Part shown: positions 47,290 to 59,030 of the stretch, one piece after another
Layout of the letters: each line of letters begins with the position of its first letter
How positions within the stretch are numbered: position 1 is the stretch's first letter
Origin: Eucalyptus grandis
Lineage: Eukaryota > Streptophyta > Magnoliopsida > Myrtales > Myrtaceae
Length of the DNA stretch: 64,000 nt
Direction of reading: 5' to 3'
Assembly: GCF_016545825.1 (NCBI RefSeq)
Contig: NC_052613.1
Coordinates: 44,126,112-44,190,111 of the forward strand
Made by a program: the position numbers and the translations under genes
Notes under the pieces: generated by a model
The model's database searches: none
What the model was told of the DNA's origin: nothing
What the model saw: only the letters and a program-made list of their open reading frames with translations

Positions 47290-48775
47290 TCACCGGGCTT
47301 GTAGTGCAATTTCTAGCAATTATTAATGGTGTGGTGGGGTCGCTTGCAGTATTCACAAAATAACTTATTTTCCCTTTATATTTGGCCCATATGCCTTTGA
47401 ACTCGTGGAAAAATGTGGACCGTTGGATCCTTTAAAAATAGCCACGTGCCCACCGTCCGATCATGATGAGGAATTGGGCCCTTTCCGGTCGTTTGATTGC
47501 GCCTCACAATCTGGACCGTCCATTTCAGACACTTTAAAAGCATTTGAAGTTGTCCCAAACCCTAGCTCTTCTAGCCGCATGCCCTGTTTTGGAGTCTTCT
47601 GGTTTTGGTCTCCCTTCTCACCGCGAGTAGCCAAGGCCAGCAACTCTACTCCTCTCGCATGCTCCGTTGCCATGAGTCTCGACTCTCTTCTTAGATGGCC
47701 AACTGGAAAATACAGTTGAGCGATGGCATGGGTTCCATGGCTAAGATTTGAGATCTGAATGTCAGCTAAGAGTCGTTTAAAATGAGCAAGAAACGGGTAA
47801 CTTTCTCTCTGTCTCGTATTGCTTTGTACTGCTACAAAGTGGCCTCAGGCCATTTGAGTTTCTCCTTTGCTGCCTCCAACTTATTCCAGAGAGCTGATAA
47901 CTTATTAAAAACCATTGTGATGCTCATATTCCCCTGTTTTAGTTCGGAAAGTGCTTGGGTCAAGGAAAAAAATTTGCACAGTCCAATTTTCCATACATTT
48001 CTCGTATAGTGTCCCACGTCCTTTTCAAATCTTTTGTGGGAGTAAGTCTGGTTGCAATTTCTGGATTGATGCAGTTCCCAATCCACTTTCTTACTAGTTT
48101 ATTACACTTCTTCCATTGTCTCGCCATCCTCTCGTCTGTCGGAATGGGAGTAGATCCATCAATAAATCCCTCTTTATCTTTAGTAACAAGGGCTTGACGA
48201 AATTCTTGAGCCCAGATTGAGTAGTTATGAGATCCCCTTAGTTGTTGACTGATGAGTCGTATCTTCGGTCCATCAGCGGTAGATACGTACAATGGATCAC
48301 CGAGTTCTGGCTGATCAGAAACGACTGAGAGAGGGTATGGCAAGAATCCGGGTCTTATTGTCGGGTAGGTATTTGAACCCATACTTGGATTAAGCAACCC
48401 ACTGGATAATACCGCATCTTGATTTCCGCATCCGCATCTACGCTTGCCCGGTCTATGGTTGGCGAGCCATTATTGGGCTGGACATTGTCTTCGGAAATTT
48501 GAATTCCGTGGCCATGGAGTACTTGGGCTTGGCTCGTAGTACCATGGGCTGGGCTGAACAAGAACGGGTACCCATTGGTATGGTTGACCCGCCATGGCCT
48601 GACCTGATGTGGATTGGCTTGGAATGGGTTGCCCCAGACTAAGCTGCCATGGAAAAAAACCCGCATTTGGTTGGACTTGGAATCTAGCGGCTTCAGCAAG
48701 CAAGTTCACAGTAGAGTTTTGAGTTTCTTCTTTTGTGATACGCTTTCTAGTAGATGGTGGTTGATCTTCTGCCAT
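47290..48775 (-). pseudogene. Copia A3 gag
   Basis: Starts at an ATG at 48773-48775 (M-A-E-D-Q-P-P-S-T), rich in Pro, Gln and Ser in the first 100 residues. A capsid block follows (47960-48397: L-R-G-S-H-N-Y-S-I-W; L-V-R-K-W-I-G-N; W-D-T-I-R-E-M-Y-G), then a diverged tail. Frame changes at about 48430 and 47955. Without the TIR insertion seen in A1. Confidence 0.85.
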
Positions 48776-48942
48776 GGTGATGGTAAGATGTTCCTTTTCT
48801 TCACTTGCTCTTTTTCCTCAGAAATCGATTCCTACACCGGAGTGCTAACGTTATTTTGCTGGTTAGCGTGTTCTTCAAAAATACCGACAGGCAATCAAAG
48901 AGGAGAGGTGCGGAAGCTGAAATTGAATTAGAAGCGAAGCCC

Positions 48943-48954
48943 GCTCTGATACCA
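48943..48954 (-). other. Primer-binding site of copia A3
   Basis: TGGTATCAGAGC on the minus strand, directly adjacent to the 5' LTR. Confidence 0.92.
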
Positions 48955-49182
48955 TGAAAGAAAGCAAGGAAGAACAAGGAAAAATGTAGGAAAATGTTTG
49001 TATATTCTATTCTATATATCAAATAGTGTACAATGCTCTACAATTATATCACTAGGCATGTACAAGAAAAAGGAAATAAAGAATATTACAAAATCAATTA
49101 TGATATTAGACTGATATTAATTGATCTGGCATATCAATCTAAATCCTAAAGAATATTACATAAGATCGCATATCTTCCAACA
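48955..49182 (-). repeat. 5' LTR of copia A3
   Basis: 228 bp, by eye identical to the 5' LTR of A1 (5543-5770). Confidence 0.92.
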
Positions 49183-49295
49183 TTCTAGACAATTAGTATC
49201 TCGAAATTGAATTACACATATAAAACAAATGTCCATGACTTTCATTATGACTTACGTTAAAAGTACCCGACACATTTGTTAAGCAATTTGGATAA

Positions 49296-51028
49296 GCATG
49301 GCACCACATCGAGATTTATAGTTTGCATTGAATTTTGTTATTTGATTGAATTTTAATTTTTATTCAATTAAAATTTTACGGTCCACAAATGTTGATTTTT
49401 TTTTTTATAATCTGAAGCGTTCGAGACTTTCACATTATATCTATGATTTTTTTTTTTTGGAATCTAAGTATTTTAAATTACGATGGAAAAAAAGGGAATA
49501 GATTTTTCTTTTAATTATTTGCAAATAAACAAGCTCGTCTTATTAATAAATTACATCACTTAGATTACTAGTGAAAAACATAAATTCTTCGGCACGCTTG
49601 TCCCTCGCTAACATCGAGCATCATGCGAAATATAAACAATTTGTTAATTATTAAGTGTTCTAAAGGGTCAAGACATGCAAGGTTAATAAATTATCGAGAT
49701 ATCAAAAGTATAGTCAATCGTGATCAAGTTGCAAATACTTTCAATGCTTCGATTGTCTTTGCATTCTACACAATTAGTGTCTCAAAATTGAATTACACAT
49801 ATAAAATAGATGTCCAAGACTTTCAATATGACTTATGTTAAAAAGTACCCGGCGCACTTAATAAGCAAATTTAATAAGAAAATATTCTATTTCGAGAGTA
49901 TCAACTGTACGTATTAAGAAAGAAGTTGGTGCGTAGAAACTTTACTTATTTTCTTTGTGTTGAATTGTTCATCAAAAAATGTCTTTGGGACCCGCTTTGT
50001 GACATATCCGTTCCTCTGCTCTGTGGGAGGACCCGCATTGGTTGGTGCATTGGTTTGGTTGGTAGGAATAACATGTGTTCTCTCCCGAATGACATTGTCG
50101 GAACCCATTTCTTAACTTTTGCAAAGACGGAGTGTTTTATTTATTGCAAGCTCCACTAGTTTCTGAAAAGACTTGGTGCCCCGGAATCAAGGACTCCCCA
50201 TTCCGCCTCGACGGAATCCTGAACCCGACTGACCTAGAATGGACATAAACACGATAATAATTTCCATTGGCATATGTTATCGGACTGCACATTTCATAAG
50301 AATTGTCAAAAGAATATGTCCAAAATGGAATGGGTACGAGTAAACGCGACATATATTAAAAATCAGAGGGTATGACCAGTTCCTACGCAAAATGATGTGA
50401 GATGGATTGTTTCAATGAATTTGGTGAGCACAATAGTCAAATAGTGGGGTTGGTGACCGCACGACGCGGGCTCTTGCAAGGCGTGTCAATACCATGGAGT
50501 CAGATAAGATCATTTTATAGTCCCACTTGTACTTCAAAAATACTGAGAAGAGCACAAGTAATTTGAGCAGAAAAAGTAATTTAGTGCTAATTTCTAGGGA
50601 TCACAATTTCATGGATTTTTTTTTTAAATCAATTTTTGGTCTGTGCCCTTAAAATCATTTTTCTTTCAAAGATTAAAGTAAATTGCTAAATTGCGAAATA
50701 AACATTTTACTAAAAAGACAAAAATATTGAGTAAAAGAAATGTCAAAATGAAACGAAATAAGCCTAAAAGAAATCGATCACCCTTATCTTTTTTATTTTT
50801 CCCTTTAACATCATCATTAAAAGAATTTGTCTTGATATTACTTATTAGATTCCTCCAATGATGCATTTCCGAGGTCTTCCTTCCCGTGACGTAACCCGAG
50901 AGCCATCCTCATTGTTCCCCAACTGGGGAGGCCATTTCTTGTTAGTGCCTGGTGGAACAGGGTCAATGTGCCTAATCATCACTTAAACGACACCAAACAC
51001 CGGTTCACTCCCTCCCATGATTTCCCAA
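49296..51028 (+). other. R repeat copy b and distal PAL3 upstream region
   Basis: 49296-49868 is R copy b. 49869-51028 is the distal upstream region shared with unit 2 (30165-31326), including the unrecognised minus-strand islands at 49914-50108 and about 50850-50985. No gene supported. Confidence 0.7.
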
Positions 51029-51367
51029 TTCAAAATCTCCACCCGGTCGGGAATTTCAATTCGGAAACCAGCTTTGACCAGTCGACTAACCCGTCAACCT
51101 AACCTACTCGACACTCAATGGCGGGCGGGCCTCTCCTCTATTTAAACGTCCGATTTGTAGGTGAACAGACTCAGGAAATTCACTAGCTTCTTTAGCACAT
51201 GTGAATTTCCTTCAGAGAAAAACACACACAAAAAACGCCACCGCGCTCTTCCTCTCTCTCGCCAAGCCCTCACCTCGATCTCGCGCTTGCTCGCTCCTCG
51301 CTCGATTTCGACTCCTCTTCTCGGGCTCTCGGCCGCTCTAGACGTTCGCATTCACACGAGCGCGAAG
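51029..51367 (+). promoter_or_regulatory. PAL3 proximal promoter and 5' leader
   Basis: TTGACC at 51074-51079 and TATA-like TATTTAAA at 51139-51146. At 51097-51104 it reads ACCTAACC, matching the published AC-III type MYB element, where PAL1 and PAL2 read GCCTAACC. ATG at 51368. Confidence 0.66.
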
Positions 51368-54094
51368 ATGGACATGGACACGGCAGCGTGCAACGGCAAG
51401 GGCTCCCTCGGGCTCTGCGCGGGGCAGGCGGTGACCCGCTCAACTGGGGCGCGGCCGCCGCCCTCACGGGAGCCACCTCGATGAGGTGAAAAGGATGGTC
51501 GAGGAGTCCCGGCGGCCTGTGGTCCGCCTCGGCGGTGAGACGCTGACCATCGCACAGGTGGCGGCCATCGCGGGGCGGGAGGCTGGCATGGCGGTCGAGC
51601 TGTCGGAGGCGGCCCGGGCGGCAGTCAAGGCCAGCAGCGACTGGGTCATGGAGAGCATGAGCAACGGCACGGACAGCTACGGGGTCACCACCGGCTTCGG
51701 CGCCACCTCGCATAGGCGGACCAAGCAAGGTGGTGCTCTGCAGACGGAGCTCATAAGGTAAAAAAAGAAAAAAATGTGCTACTTCGATATATTTCTTTAA
51801 ATTCTCATTCGGTTGTTTTTATTAACAAATATTCGCAGATATATCGAAAATACTTGTCAGGCAATCGATAATGAAAAAAAAATGCTGATTTTAGGAGATG
51901 GGTGCGATAATACGTTATTCGGGAATTGTAATTATCAAGAAGTGCATATTTAAAATAAAAAAATCAAGTAAAATCCTTTGTTTTAATTTAAAATTAACAC
52001 CTGTCATATGTGGTATAAATGGTCCCTCGTGAAGGGCTGCCAAGTGCTGGCTAAGCTTCCTTTCCATAAAAGATATATACCCAAACGTGCAAGTATCAAT
52101 CCAAAGGCCGACATCAATTTCTCTATATTTTTTAAATATTAGGTAACCAAAAATAATATGGGAGAAGATTAATTAATTTCGAAGACAACCCGTAATAATT
52201 ACTTTTTGAATACCTAATTTTTCATTTTTTCAATTAATGAGACTTACCTTTGCTATAATCAAATAAGTGTCTAAATCGATATTCACATTTCCTTTGCTAT
52301 AATTAATAATATGTGGTTGACGAAATTTTCCCATTGAACCAGGTTCTTAAACGCCGGCATATTCGGCAACGGGACCGAGTCGTGCCACACGTGCTGCCCC
52401 ACTCGGCGACCCGGGCCGCGATGCTCGTGAGGATCAACACCCTCCTCCAAGGCTACTCAGGCATCCGGTTTGAGATCCTGGAGACCATGGCCAAGCTCCT
52501 CAACCGCAACATCACCCCGTGCCTGCCTCTCAGGGGTACTGTCACGGCCTCAGGCGACCTGGTCCCCTTGTCCTACATCGCCGGGCTTCTGACGGGCAGG
52601 CCCAACTCAAAGGCGGTCGGGCCAAATGGCGAGTCCCCTGAACGCCGTCGAGGCCTTCCGCCTTGCCGGGATCAAGCACGGGTTCTTTGACCTGCAGCCC
52701 AAAGAGGGCCTCGCGATCGTGAATGGCACGGCAGTCGGGTCTGGGCTCGCTTCCATTGTCCTGTTCGAGGCGAACATCCTGGCCGTCCTCTCAGAGGTTC
52801 TGTCGGCGATCTTCGCCGAGGTGATGCAAGGGAAGCCGGAGTTCACTGACCACTTGACCCACAAGCTCAAGCACCATCCCGGACAAATTGAAGCTGCAGC
52901 TATAATGGAGCACATCTTGGATGGGAGCTCCTACGTGAAGGACGCTCAAAAGGTCCACGAGATCGACCCTCTCCAGAAGCCGAAGCAGGACCGATACGCG
53001 CTCCGCACGTCCCCGCAGTGGCTCGGCCCCCAGATCGAAGTGATCAGGGCCGCCACCAAATGATCGAGAGGGAGATCAACTCTGTCAACGACAACCCGCT
53101 GATCGATGTCTCCAGGAACAAGGCTCTCCATGGAGGGAACTTCCAGGGGACCCCGATTGGCGTTTCCATGGACAACACCCGTCTCGCCATCGCCTCCATC
53201 GGCAAGCTCATGTTCGCGCAGTTCTCCGAGCTCGTTAACGACTTCTACAACAACGGGCTGCCCTCTAACCTGTCCGGGGGACGGAACCCGAGCCTGGATT
53301 ATGGCTTCAAGGGAGCCGAGATCGCCATGGCCTCATACTGCTCGGAGCTGCAGTTCCTTGCCAACCCTGTGACCAACCATGTCGAGAGCGCGGAGCAACA
53401 CAACCAGGACGTGAACTCCTTGGGCCTGATCTCGTCGAGGAAGACTGCCGAGGCCGTTGACGTGCTGAAGCTCATGTCCTCCACCTTCCTGGTCGCCCTG
53501 TGCCAGGCCATCGACCTGAGGCACCTGGAAGAGAACCTCAAGAGCGTGGTCAAGAACACGGTGAACCAAGTGGCCAAGAAGGTCCTCTACGTTGGGTCCA
53601 ACGGCGAGCTCCACCCGTCGCGGTTCAGCGAGAAAGACCTGATCAAGGTGGTCGACCGGGAGCACGTCTTCGCCTACATTGATGACCCCTGCAGCGCCAC
53701 GTACCCCCTGATGCAGAAGCTGAGGCAGGTCCTCGTGGACCATGCACTGGACGACGTCGACCGGGAGAAGAACCCCAGCACCTCCATCTTCCAGAAGATT
53801 GGGGCTTTCGAGGAGCAGCTCAAGGCACTCCTCCCGAAGGAGGTTGAGAACGCGAGAGCTCAGTTCGAGAGCGGGAACTCGGCGATCGCTAACAAGATCA
53901 GGGGGTGCAGGTCGTACCCATTGTACAGGTTCGTGAGGGAAGAGCTCGGGACCGGTTTGCTCACGGGGGAGAAGGTCGGCTCACCGGGCGAGGACTTTGA
54001 TCTGGTGTTCTCCGCCATGTGCGAGGGCAAGCTGATCGATCCTTTGCTGGAGTGCTTGAAGGACTGGGATGGTGCTCCGCTTCCCATCTGTTAG
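51368..54094 (+). CDS. PAL: Phenylalanine ammonia-lyase, copy 3 (several small indels)
   Basis: Exon 1 51368-51757, intron 51758-52342, exon 2 52343-54094. It has the same catalytic set as PAL1, including intact Gln346, Tyr349 and Arg352 and the Ala-Ser-Gly MIO triplet, and a long clean C-terminal frame of over 340 codons to the stop. Relative to the other copies: one base missing at 51421-51424 (G run, shared with PAL1), three bases and then one more lost within 51450-51470, two bases extra at 52386-52390 (cacac), one extra C at 52635-52638 and one A missing at 53058-53060. The net count again gives 714 codons. Differences from PAL1 include Ala to Met at A-G-A-A-V, Arg to Ser before N-G-T-D-S-Y, and Thr to Lys at M-Q-T-L-R. 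This is the copy with the complete upstream region and the best AC element. Confidence 0.93.
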
Positions 54095-56285
54095 GAACTT
54101 TTCCAAATCCTGAAGACTGCCTCATAATTTAATTTGCCCTATTCTTGGTATGTACTTAGAGAGTTTTTCATGGTCGAGAAACTGCGGTTAAAATTGTAAT
54201 GTCTCTTATGTCTTTTGTTCAGTTCTTTCTTATTCAAACCCCCCCACCAGGATGTCTATTTGTACTTGGAACTTCATCAGTGTAACAACAATGTTGAAAC
54301 ACGTGAAGGAAAATATTATACAACATACATTTCATTACATTCTTCATTCTTATAAAGGATCGCGACATTTGCTCTGCATTGTGAGCTAATTGTTATCGGG
54401 TACATCTTATTGTATCTCCCAACTTGACCCTACTAAATGTAGAATTGGAATGAACATGTATTTCTTAAAGGGAGCTAACCTCATTAGGAATTTGTGTGGA
54501 CTTATCCTACTCGATCAAGTGGGTTGCGTATTAAGAGTCAATATTATATCTAAGTTCATGAAAAGGAACACGTTAATATAACGTGAAAACACAGTCATAC
54601 AATATATGCATCGTGATTGATTTAGTCTGTCACATTACTTTAATTAAATGAATGTATATCATTTTAGGGCTTCTCATGAATAAAAAAGTTAAAGGCTACA
54701 CATCTTTGCTTAGGCCCACAATGATGCCCGACCAACCTCTTTGGCATGACTTTTGGAAGAGGTTGACCTATCGAGCATGAATTTCTATGTGGGTTGGCCC
54801 GAAAAGGCAATAAATCTTTTGGGATGGGACGTATATTCCAAATTGAGCAGTTACCTTGAGAGTAGGATGACTCTATGATTGGCAATTATGAGAGATTGTT
54901 CCAAGACATATATCACAACTTTGGATTTTCCTCGATGCACTCTGCCTAACCCATGTGGAGGTTTCTGCCCAAAATGGTAACCTAGCTAGCAAAACTGAAG
55001 TGTCATATGGATCTATCTAGGACATGTCACAGTCGATTCCTAGTGTTCGAACCTCAAAATTGTGGCCCCAAAGCTGAAGAGAATCTCAAGGAGTGCCGGA
55101 TACCTGGAGTGCCAAAATTTGGCATGGAGGGACAATTAAATGCCAAAAGTTAGGAAAGTGACACTTGAGTGCCAAAATTGAAGCAAAATTGATCACTTAA
55201 GTGGCATTCCGGCCAAAATGCGACGTGGCGATTTTCGGCAAAATAAGTGCAAAACGGCGTTATTTTGACGTTGACGTGGTAAAAAATTAATATAAAAATT
55301 AGTTAAATAAATTTAAAACTAAATTTATTTAAAACATTTTAAAATAAAAATACAAATATTAAACAATTAAAAATTAAAAATTACATTTATTTATTTATTT
55401 TAAAAAAAGGGGGAAGGGGTGACTAAAGGCTGAGCCATCGCCATCGCCATCGCTGCCTCCCCACCGCCGACGGAAGGACCGGCGATGGAGGGGGGAGGGT
55501 CGGCTAGAGTCGCCGGGCCCTTGCCAGGGGCCGACGACCTCGGTCGACCGGCGGCGAGGACCTGCAAGCCCTCGCTCCCAATCTGGGAGAGGGTCGCGGT
55601 CCTTGCCTAAATCCCCGCCCTTGCTCGACCGAGCCAAGGGCCACTGCCCGCTAAGGTTCGCAACCCTCGCCTAGATCGGGGGCAAGGGCTCGCAAGCCCT
55701 CCCCCGGCCGGGCCAAGGGCCATCGCCCGCTGATGAACTTCAACATAAAAAGTTTCAAATGATATAATAAAAAAGATTGTTATTTGTTTATGCATAAGTC
55801 CCATCAAATGAAACCGTAGGAATCGGAAACAAAAGGGCAATGAGATCTTGGGAAAACTCGTAAAATAATAGTTGCAATACATTTGAGAGAGAGATAGATT
55901 CCCTCCAAGTTCTTGGTATAGATTATGAAGTGACGAGCACATATGCATGTCCGAATCACTTCTTAATGTCCAAAGGGTTCCAAATTCCAACGTAATGAGG
56001 TATCAATGCCATTACATGTTACTTTAATCAACTCTTGTACATGTGGATGTCAAGTCACGAGCGGTTCCGTGTTGGAAGACATGGAGCATGAGTCATCAAA
56101 AAATGGATCTTGAAGCAGAGAATCCATACTTTTCTGAAAGTTGGAGGTAGAATTCAAGTTGAAATTGATGAAAGCAGGTAACCACGTTTGAACTTCAATT
56201 TACTATTAACTCGACGGTAAACCCACACTACCTTCCATGCCCTTATGTGCGCTTCGCTATTATCAAACCATAACTCATCGAATTT
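54095..56285. other. PAL3 3' flank and intergenic DNA
   Basis: 54095-54595 is the PAL 3' flank. It continues collinear with 19149-19365, 20289-20720 and 20962-22000 of unit 1 without the MULE-like element and SINE. 55405-55735 is the GC-rich remnant block. 55985-56285 holds part of the unrecognised minus-strand remnant. Confidence 0.7.
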
Positions 56286-56290
56286 GTATA

Positions 56291-56925
56291 TGTTGGAGAA
56301 AACTTCATTATTTGTTTTGAAGCTGACAAAATGTTTCCATCAATCTAGTCTGAAGACTTGCAGACTCTTTCATCAAAGTCTGAAGACCGCCAGACTACCG
56401 GACTCAAGATTTAAAGTTTGCCCTCATTGATAGTTTCTAGAACGTCGAAGAAGATTTATCCAGAATTGAGTATTTCTTTACGGATTTGATTCGAGCAGCT
56501 AAAGAAGATCTCACGGCTGGAGAAAGCATCTCAAGATCTATTATTCATTTTTGATTAATTCGGGTAATTTGGATCCGTTGATTGGCAAAGTATACTTTGA
56601 AAGTTCTACTTATGGAAACCTAGATCCTGATTGTATGGACGAGTAAGATTGGTGGGCTATCATCACATTCCTTAAGTAAATCGAGATCTCCCTAAATTGA
56701 TTATGTCCAACGGGTAGATTGAAAGAACTCCTTTGAAAGGTGCCAACGGTTATGAAGGCATGGAGGAGTATATAAGGAAGACGCTCTAGTTATTCGAGTG
56801 TGTGCGTGATAGATAAATTCCAAAGTCTGAAACTCCTTGTTCTTTGCTGATTCAAATGTTGAGCGTAAATTTGTACTCAAAAGAGAGTTTATGTACTCAT
56901 TTAAATTGAAGTATTTTTTACTTCA
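56291..56925 (+). repeat. Truncated 5' LTR of the SIRE-type element
   Basis: Matches roughly the first 630 bp of the solo LTR at 36579-37507, including the agtatataaggaag TATA-like site (about 56767). After about 56920 the match stops. The last 300 bp of the LTR, the primer-binding site and the leader appear deleted, because gag begins almost at once. Confidence 0.75.
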
Positions 56926-56943
56926 GAGTTAATGATCCATAGC

Positions 56944-57618
56944 TAGTATGTTGGCTCCGGTTTGGTTGAAGGACAAAGCAACACCAGACCGCCTTATTTT
57001 GATGGAAATGAATACAATATATGGAAAACAAGATGAAAGCATTCTTAAGATCGAAAGATCCTTTGGAATGGGATGTGGTAGACAAATGAATCATTCCTAA
57101 AGCTACAACAGTCTCAAAAAGGGGAAAAGAAGCTGTTGAAGCTAGCAAGATGACTCAAGAAGAGATAACCAAGAAACAAACTCTTGATGCAAAAGCAAAT
57201 TATTCCTTATATTGTGCATTATCTCCTATTGAATATAATAGAATATCTTCTTGTAAAACAGCTAAAGAAGTCTAGGATAGGCTGCACATCACCTATGAAG
57301 GAACCGATTGAGTGAAAAAAACTAGAATCAATATTCTGCTCAGTCAATATGAAGCCTTCAAGATGAAATTAGGAGAATCTACCACTGACATGTTTAGTCG
57401 TTTTACAGAGATCGAGAATGGTCTTGAGTATCAAGGTCAACCAATCTCTAGACCCATGAAAGTTAACAAACTGTTGCGTGGACTTTTCAAAGATTGGAAT
57501 CACGTAAAGACCTCAATAAGGGAGACACAAAGGAGCATGTCACTCTCCATTGACGAATTGGTTGGCACTCTTCAGTCTTATGAAGTGGAGCAAATCAATG
57601 AAGATGAAAATCCCAAAG

Positions 57619-57654
<36 letters not shown>

Positions 57655-57900
57655 ATTGCTTTAAAATCTAATGATGATTCCGATGTTACGATTCAAGACG
57701 ATATGGACGATGAAGAGATTGCTCTCATGATAAGAAGGTTCAGAAAATTGAATAAAAAGGGAAGAAGATTCAATTGGAAGAAACAAAATTCTCAAAAGTT
57801 TCAAAATAAATGAGCTGAGGACAATGAATCCAATAAATATGTGATTTGTTTTGAATACAAGAAAAATGGACACATCGGACCTAACCCTTTGTCCCTTGCT
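56944..57900 (+). pseudogene. SIRE-type gag
   Basis: DUF4219/UBN2-type gag read in pieces: G-Q-S-N-T-R-P-P-Y-F-D-G and Y-N-I-W-K-T-R-M-K-A-F (from about 56971), then a 119-codon open frame at 57312-57671 (L-L-S-Q-Y-E-A-F-K-M; M-F-S-R-F-T-E-I). In-frame stops lie at about 57086, 57273 and 57309. A pure A tract at 57620-57652 encodes polylysine and ends in a frameshift. The first zinc knuckle (57850-57890) has lost Cys residues: C-F-E-Y-K-K-N-G-H-I-G-P-N-P. Confidence 0.82.
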
Positions 57901-59030
57901 AAAGAAAAAGAAAGGAAAAGCTAAGAAATACAGAAATGCGCTCAAAGCAGAAACTTGGAGTGATACCGAATGCGAAGGGAGCGATGATGATTATGTTAAT
58001 ATTTGTCTAATGGCACGATCGTAATCGATTCGACTCGAGACATGATACTGGTCGGACTCAGATAGTGAAATCGAGGTAAGTAATTTAAAATTCCTACTAA
58101 AGTCTCTAAATATATTGATGAATCGTATGCGAGTCTCAAAACCTCTCTTAAGAGGATTTTCGAGCTAAAAAGGGAAAATTCTGCACTGAAACAATAGGAG
58201 TTGTTTGGAAAGAAAATGTCGAAAATTTAGAAAAAAGTATTATTACTTTAAAAGAAAATGCAGACTCTTTTCAAAAGAAAACACACTTTTGAAAAATGAT
58301 ATCTCAAGTATTTCAAAAAGGTTTTCTATAGGATTCGAGAAATTGGAAAAGATTCTTTCAGACAAAGACCTTACTTTAACAAATCAGGATTAGGAATGAC
58401 TTCAAACCATTCCTCTAATTGATTTTCCAAAAGTAAAGGAAAGAATCAAACAAAGACTTACAAAAGATTTTTATAGAAATCATTTTCAAAAAGTCTTTGT
58501 AAAACCCGTTGGCCATAGAGCTCTTAAATGTTCTAAGTGCAACAGCTCAGAACATTTTGAGAAAGAATGTCTCATGGTTTGGAAACCTGTTAAGAAGGTT
58601 TGTGTAAAGACCATATATTGCACTAACTCCATTGGACCTAAGAAAATGTGAGTACCAAAGAAAGTTTAAGTTTATTTTTTAAATGCAGGTCACTATTAAG
58701 AAAAAAGTCAAATGGTACTTGGATAGTAGATGCTCAAGACATATGATAAGGGAATGAAGTTGTTTTATAAAGCTTATGCAAGTTAACGGTGGAAAAGTCT
58801 CTTTTGGAGGAAATATCAAATGAAGAATTGTCGGATGCGGTTAAGTAAAGATTGGAAGCCTCACAATTAACAACGTTTCCTTAGTGGAAGGACTCGACTA
58901 CAACTTGCTGAGTATCAGTCAACTGTGCGACACAAGTTTCAAAATCAATTTTCAAGAATGAATATGTTCGGGAACCAGTAAATACTTCTCTCAGACTTTC
59001 ACGGGGCAAAGACATGGGAACATCTATCTT
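57901..59030 (+). pseudogene. SIRE-type gag C-terminus and protease, broken
   Basis: A second zinc knuckle C-S-K-C-N-S-S-E-H-F-E-K-E-C (58533-58572) is intact. The protease active site reads W-Y-L-D-S-R-C-S-R-H-M (about 58711) where the family has D-S-G, so it is inactive. The region between has Lys/Glu-rich coiled-coil-like pieces and several stops. Confidence 0.78.

Larger units (their letters stand above)
43684..49182 (-). mobile_element. Complete Ty1/copia retrotransposon A3
   Basis: 5499-bp minus-strand element with TG/CA ends, LTRs of 225 and 228 bp, polypurine tract, primer-binding site and a 5-bp target duplication ttcta (43679-43683 and 49183-49187). Order from the right: 5' LTR, gag, protease, integrase, RT, RNase H, 3' LTR. 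The two LTRs differ at about a dozen substitutions plus small indels. It is less decayed than sister A1 and lacks A1's TIR insertion. Frameshifts and stops remain in gag and pol, so it is not autonomous. Confidence 0.95.
43205..49295 (+). repeat. R repeat copy a of unit 3, split by copia A3
   Basis: 43205-43683 and 49183-49295 together make one R copy. The element between them is flanked by ttcta at 43679-43683 and 49183-49187. Confidence 0.9.

Noticed and set aside
43684..49182. A1 and A3 as two independent insertions of the same family
   Set aside because: Identical target duplication, identical flanks on the shared side and apparently identical 5' LTRs fit duplication of one insertion.
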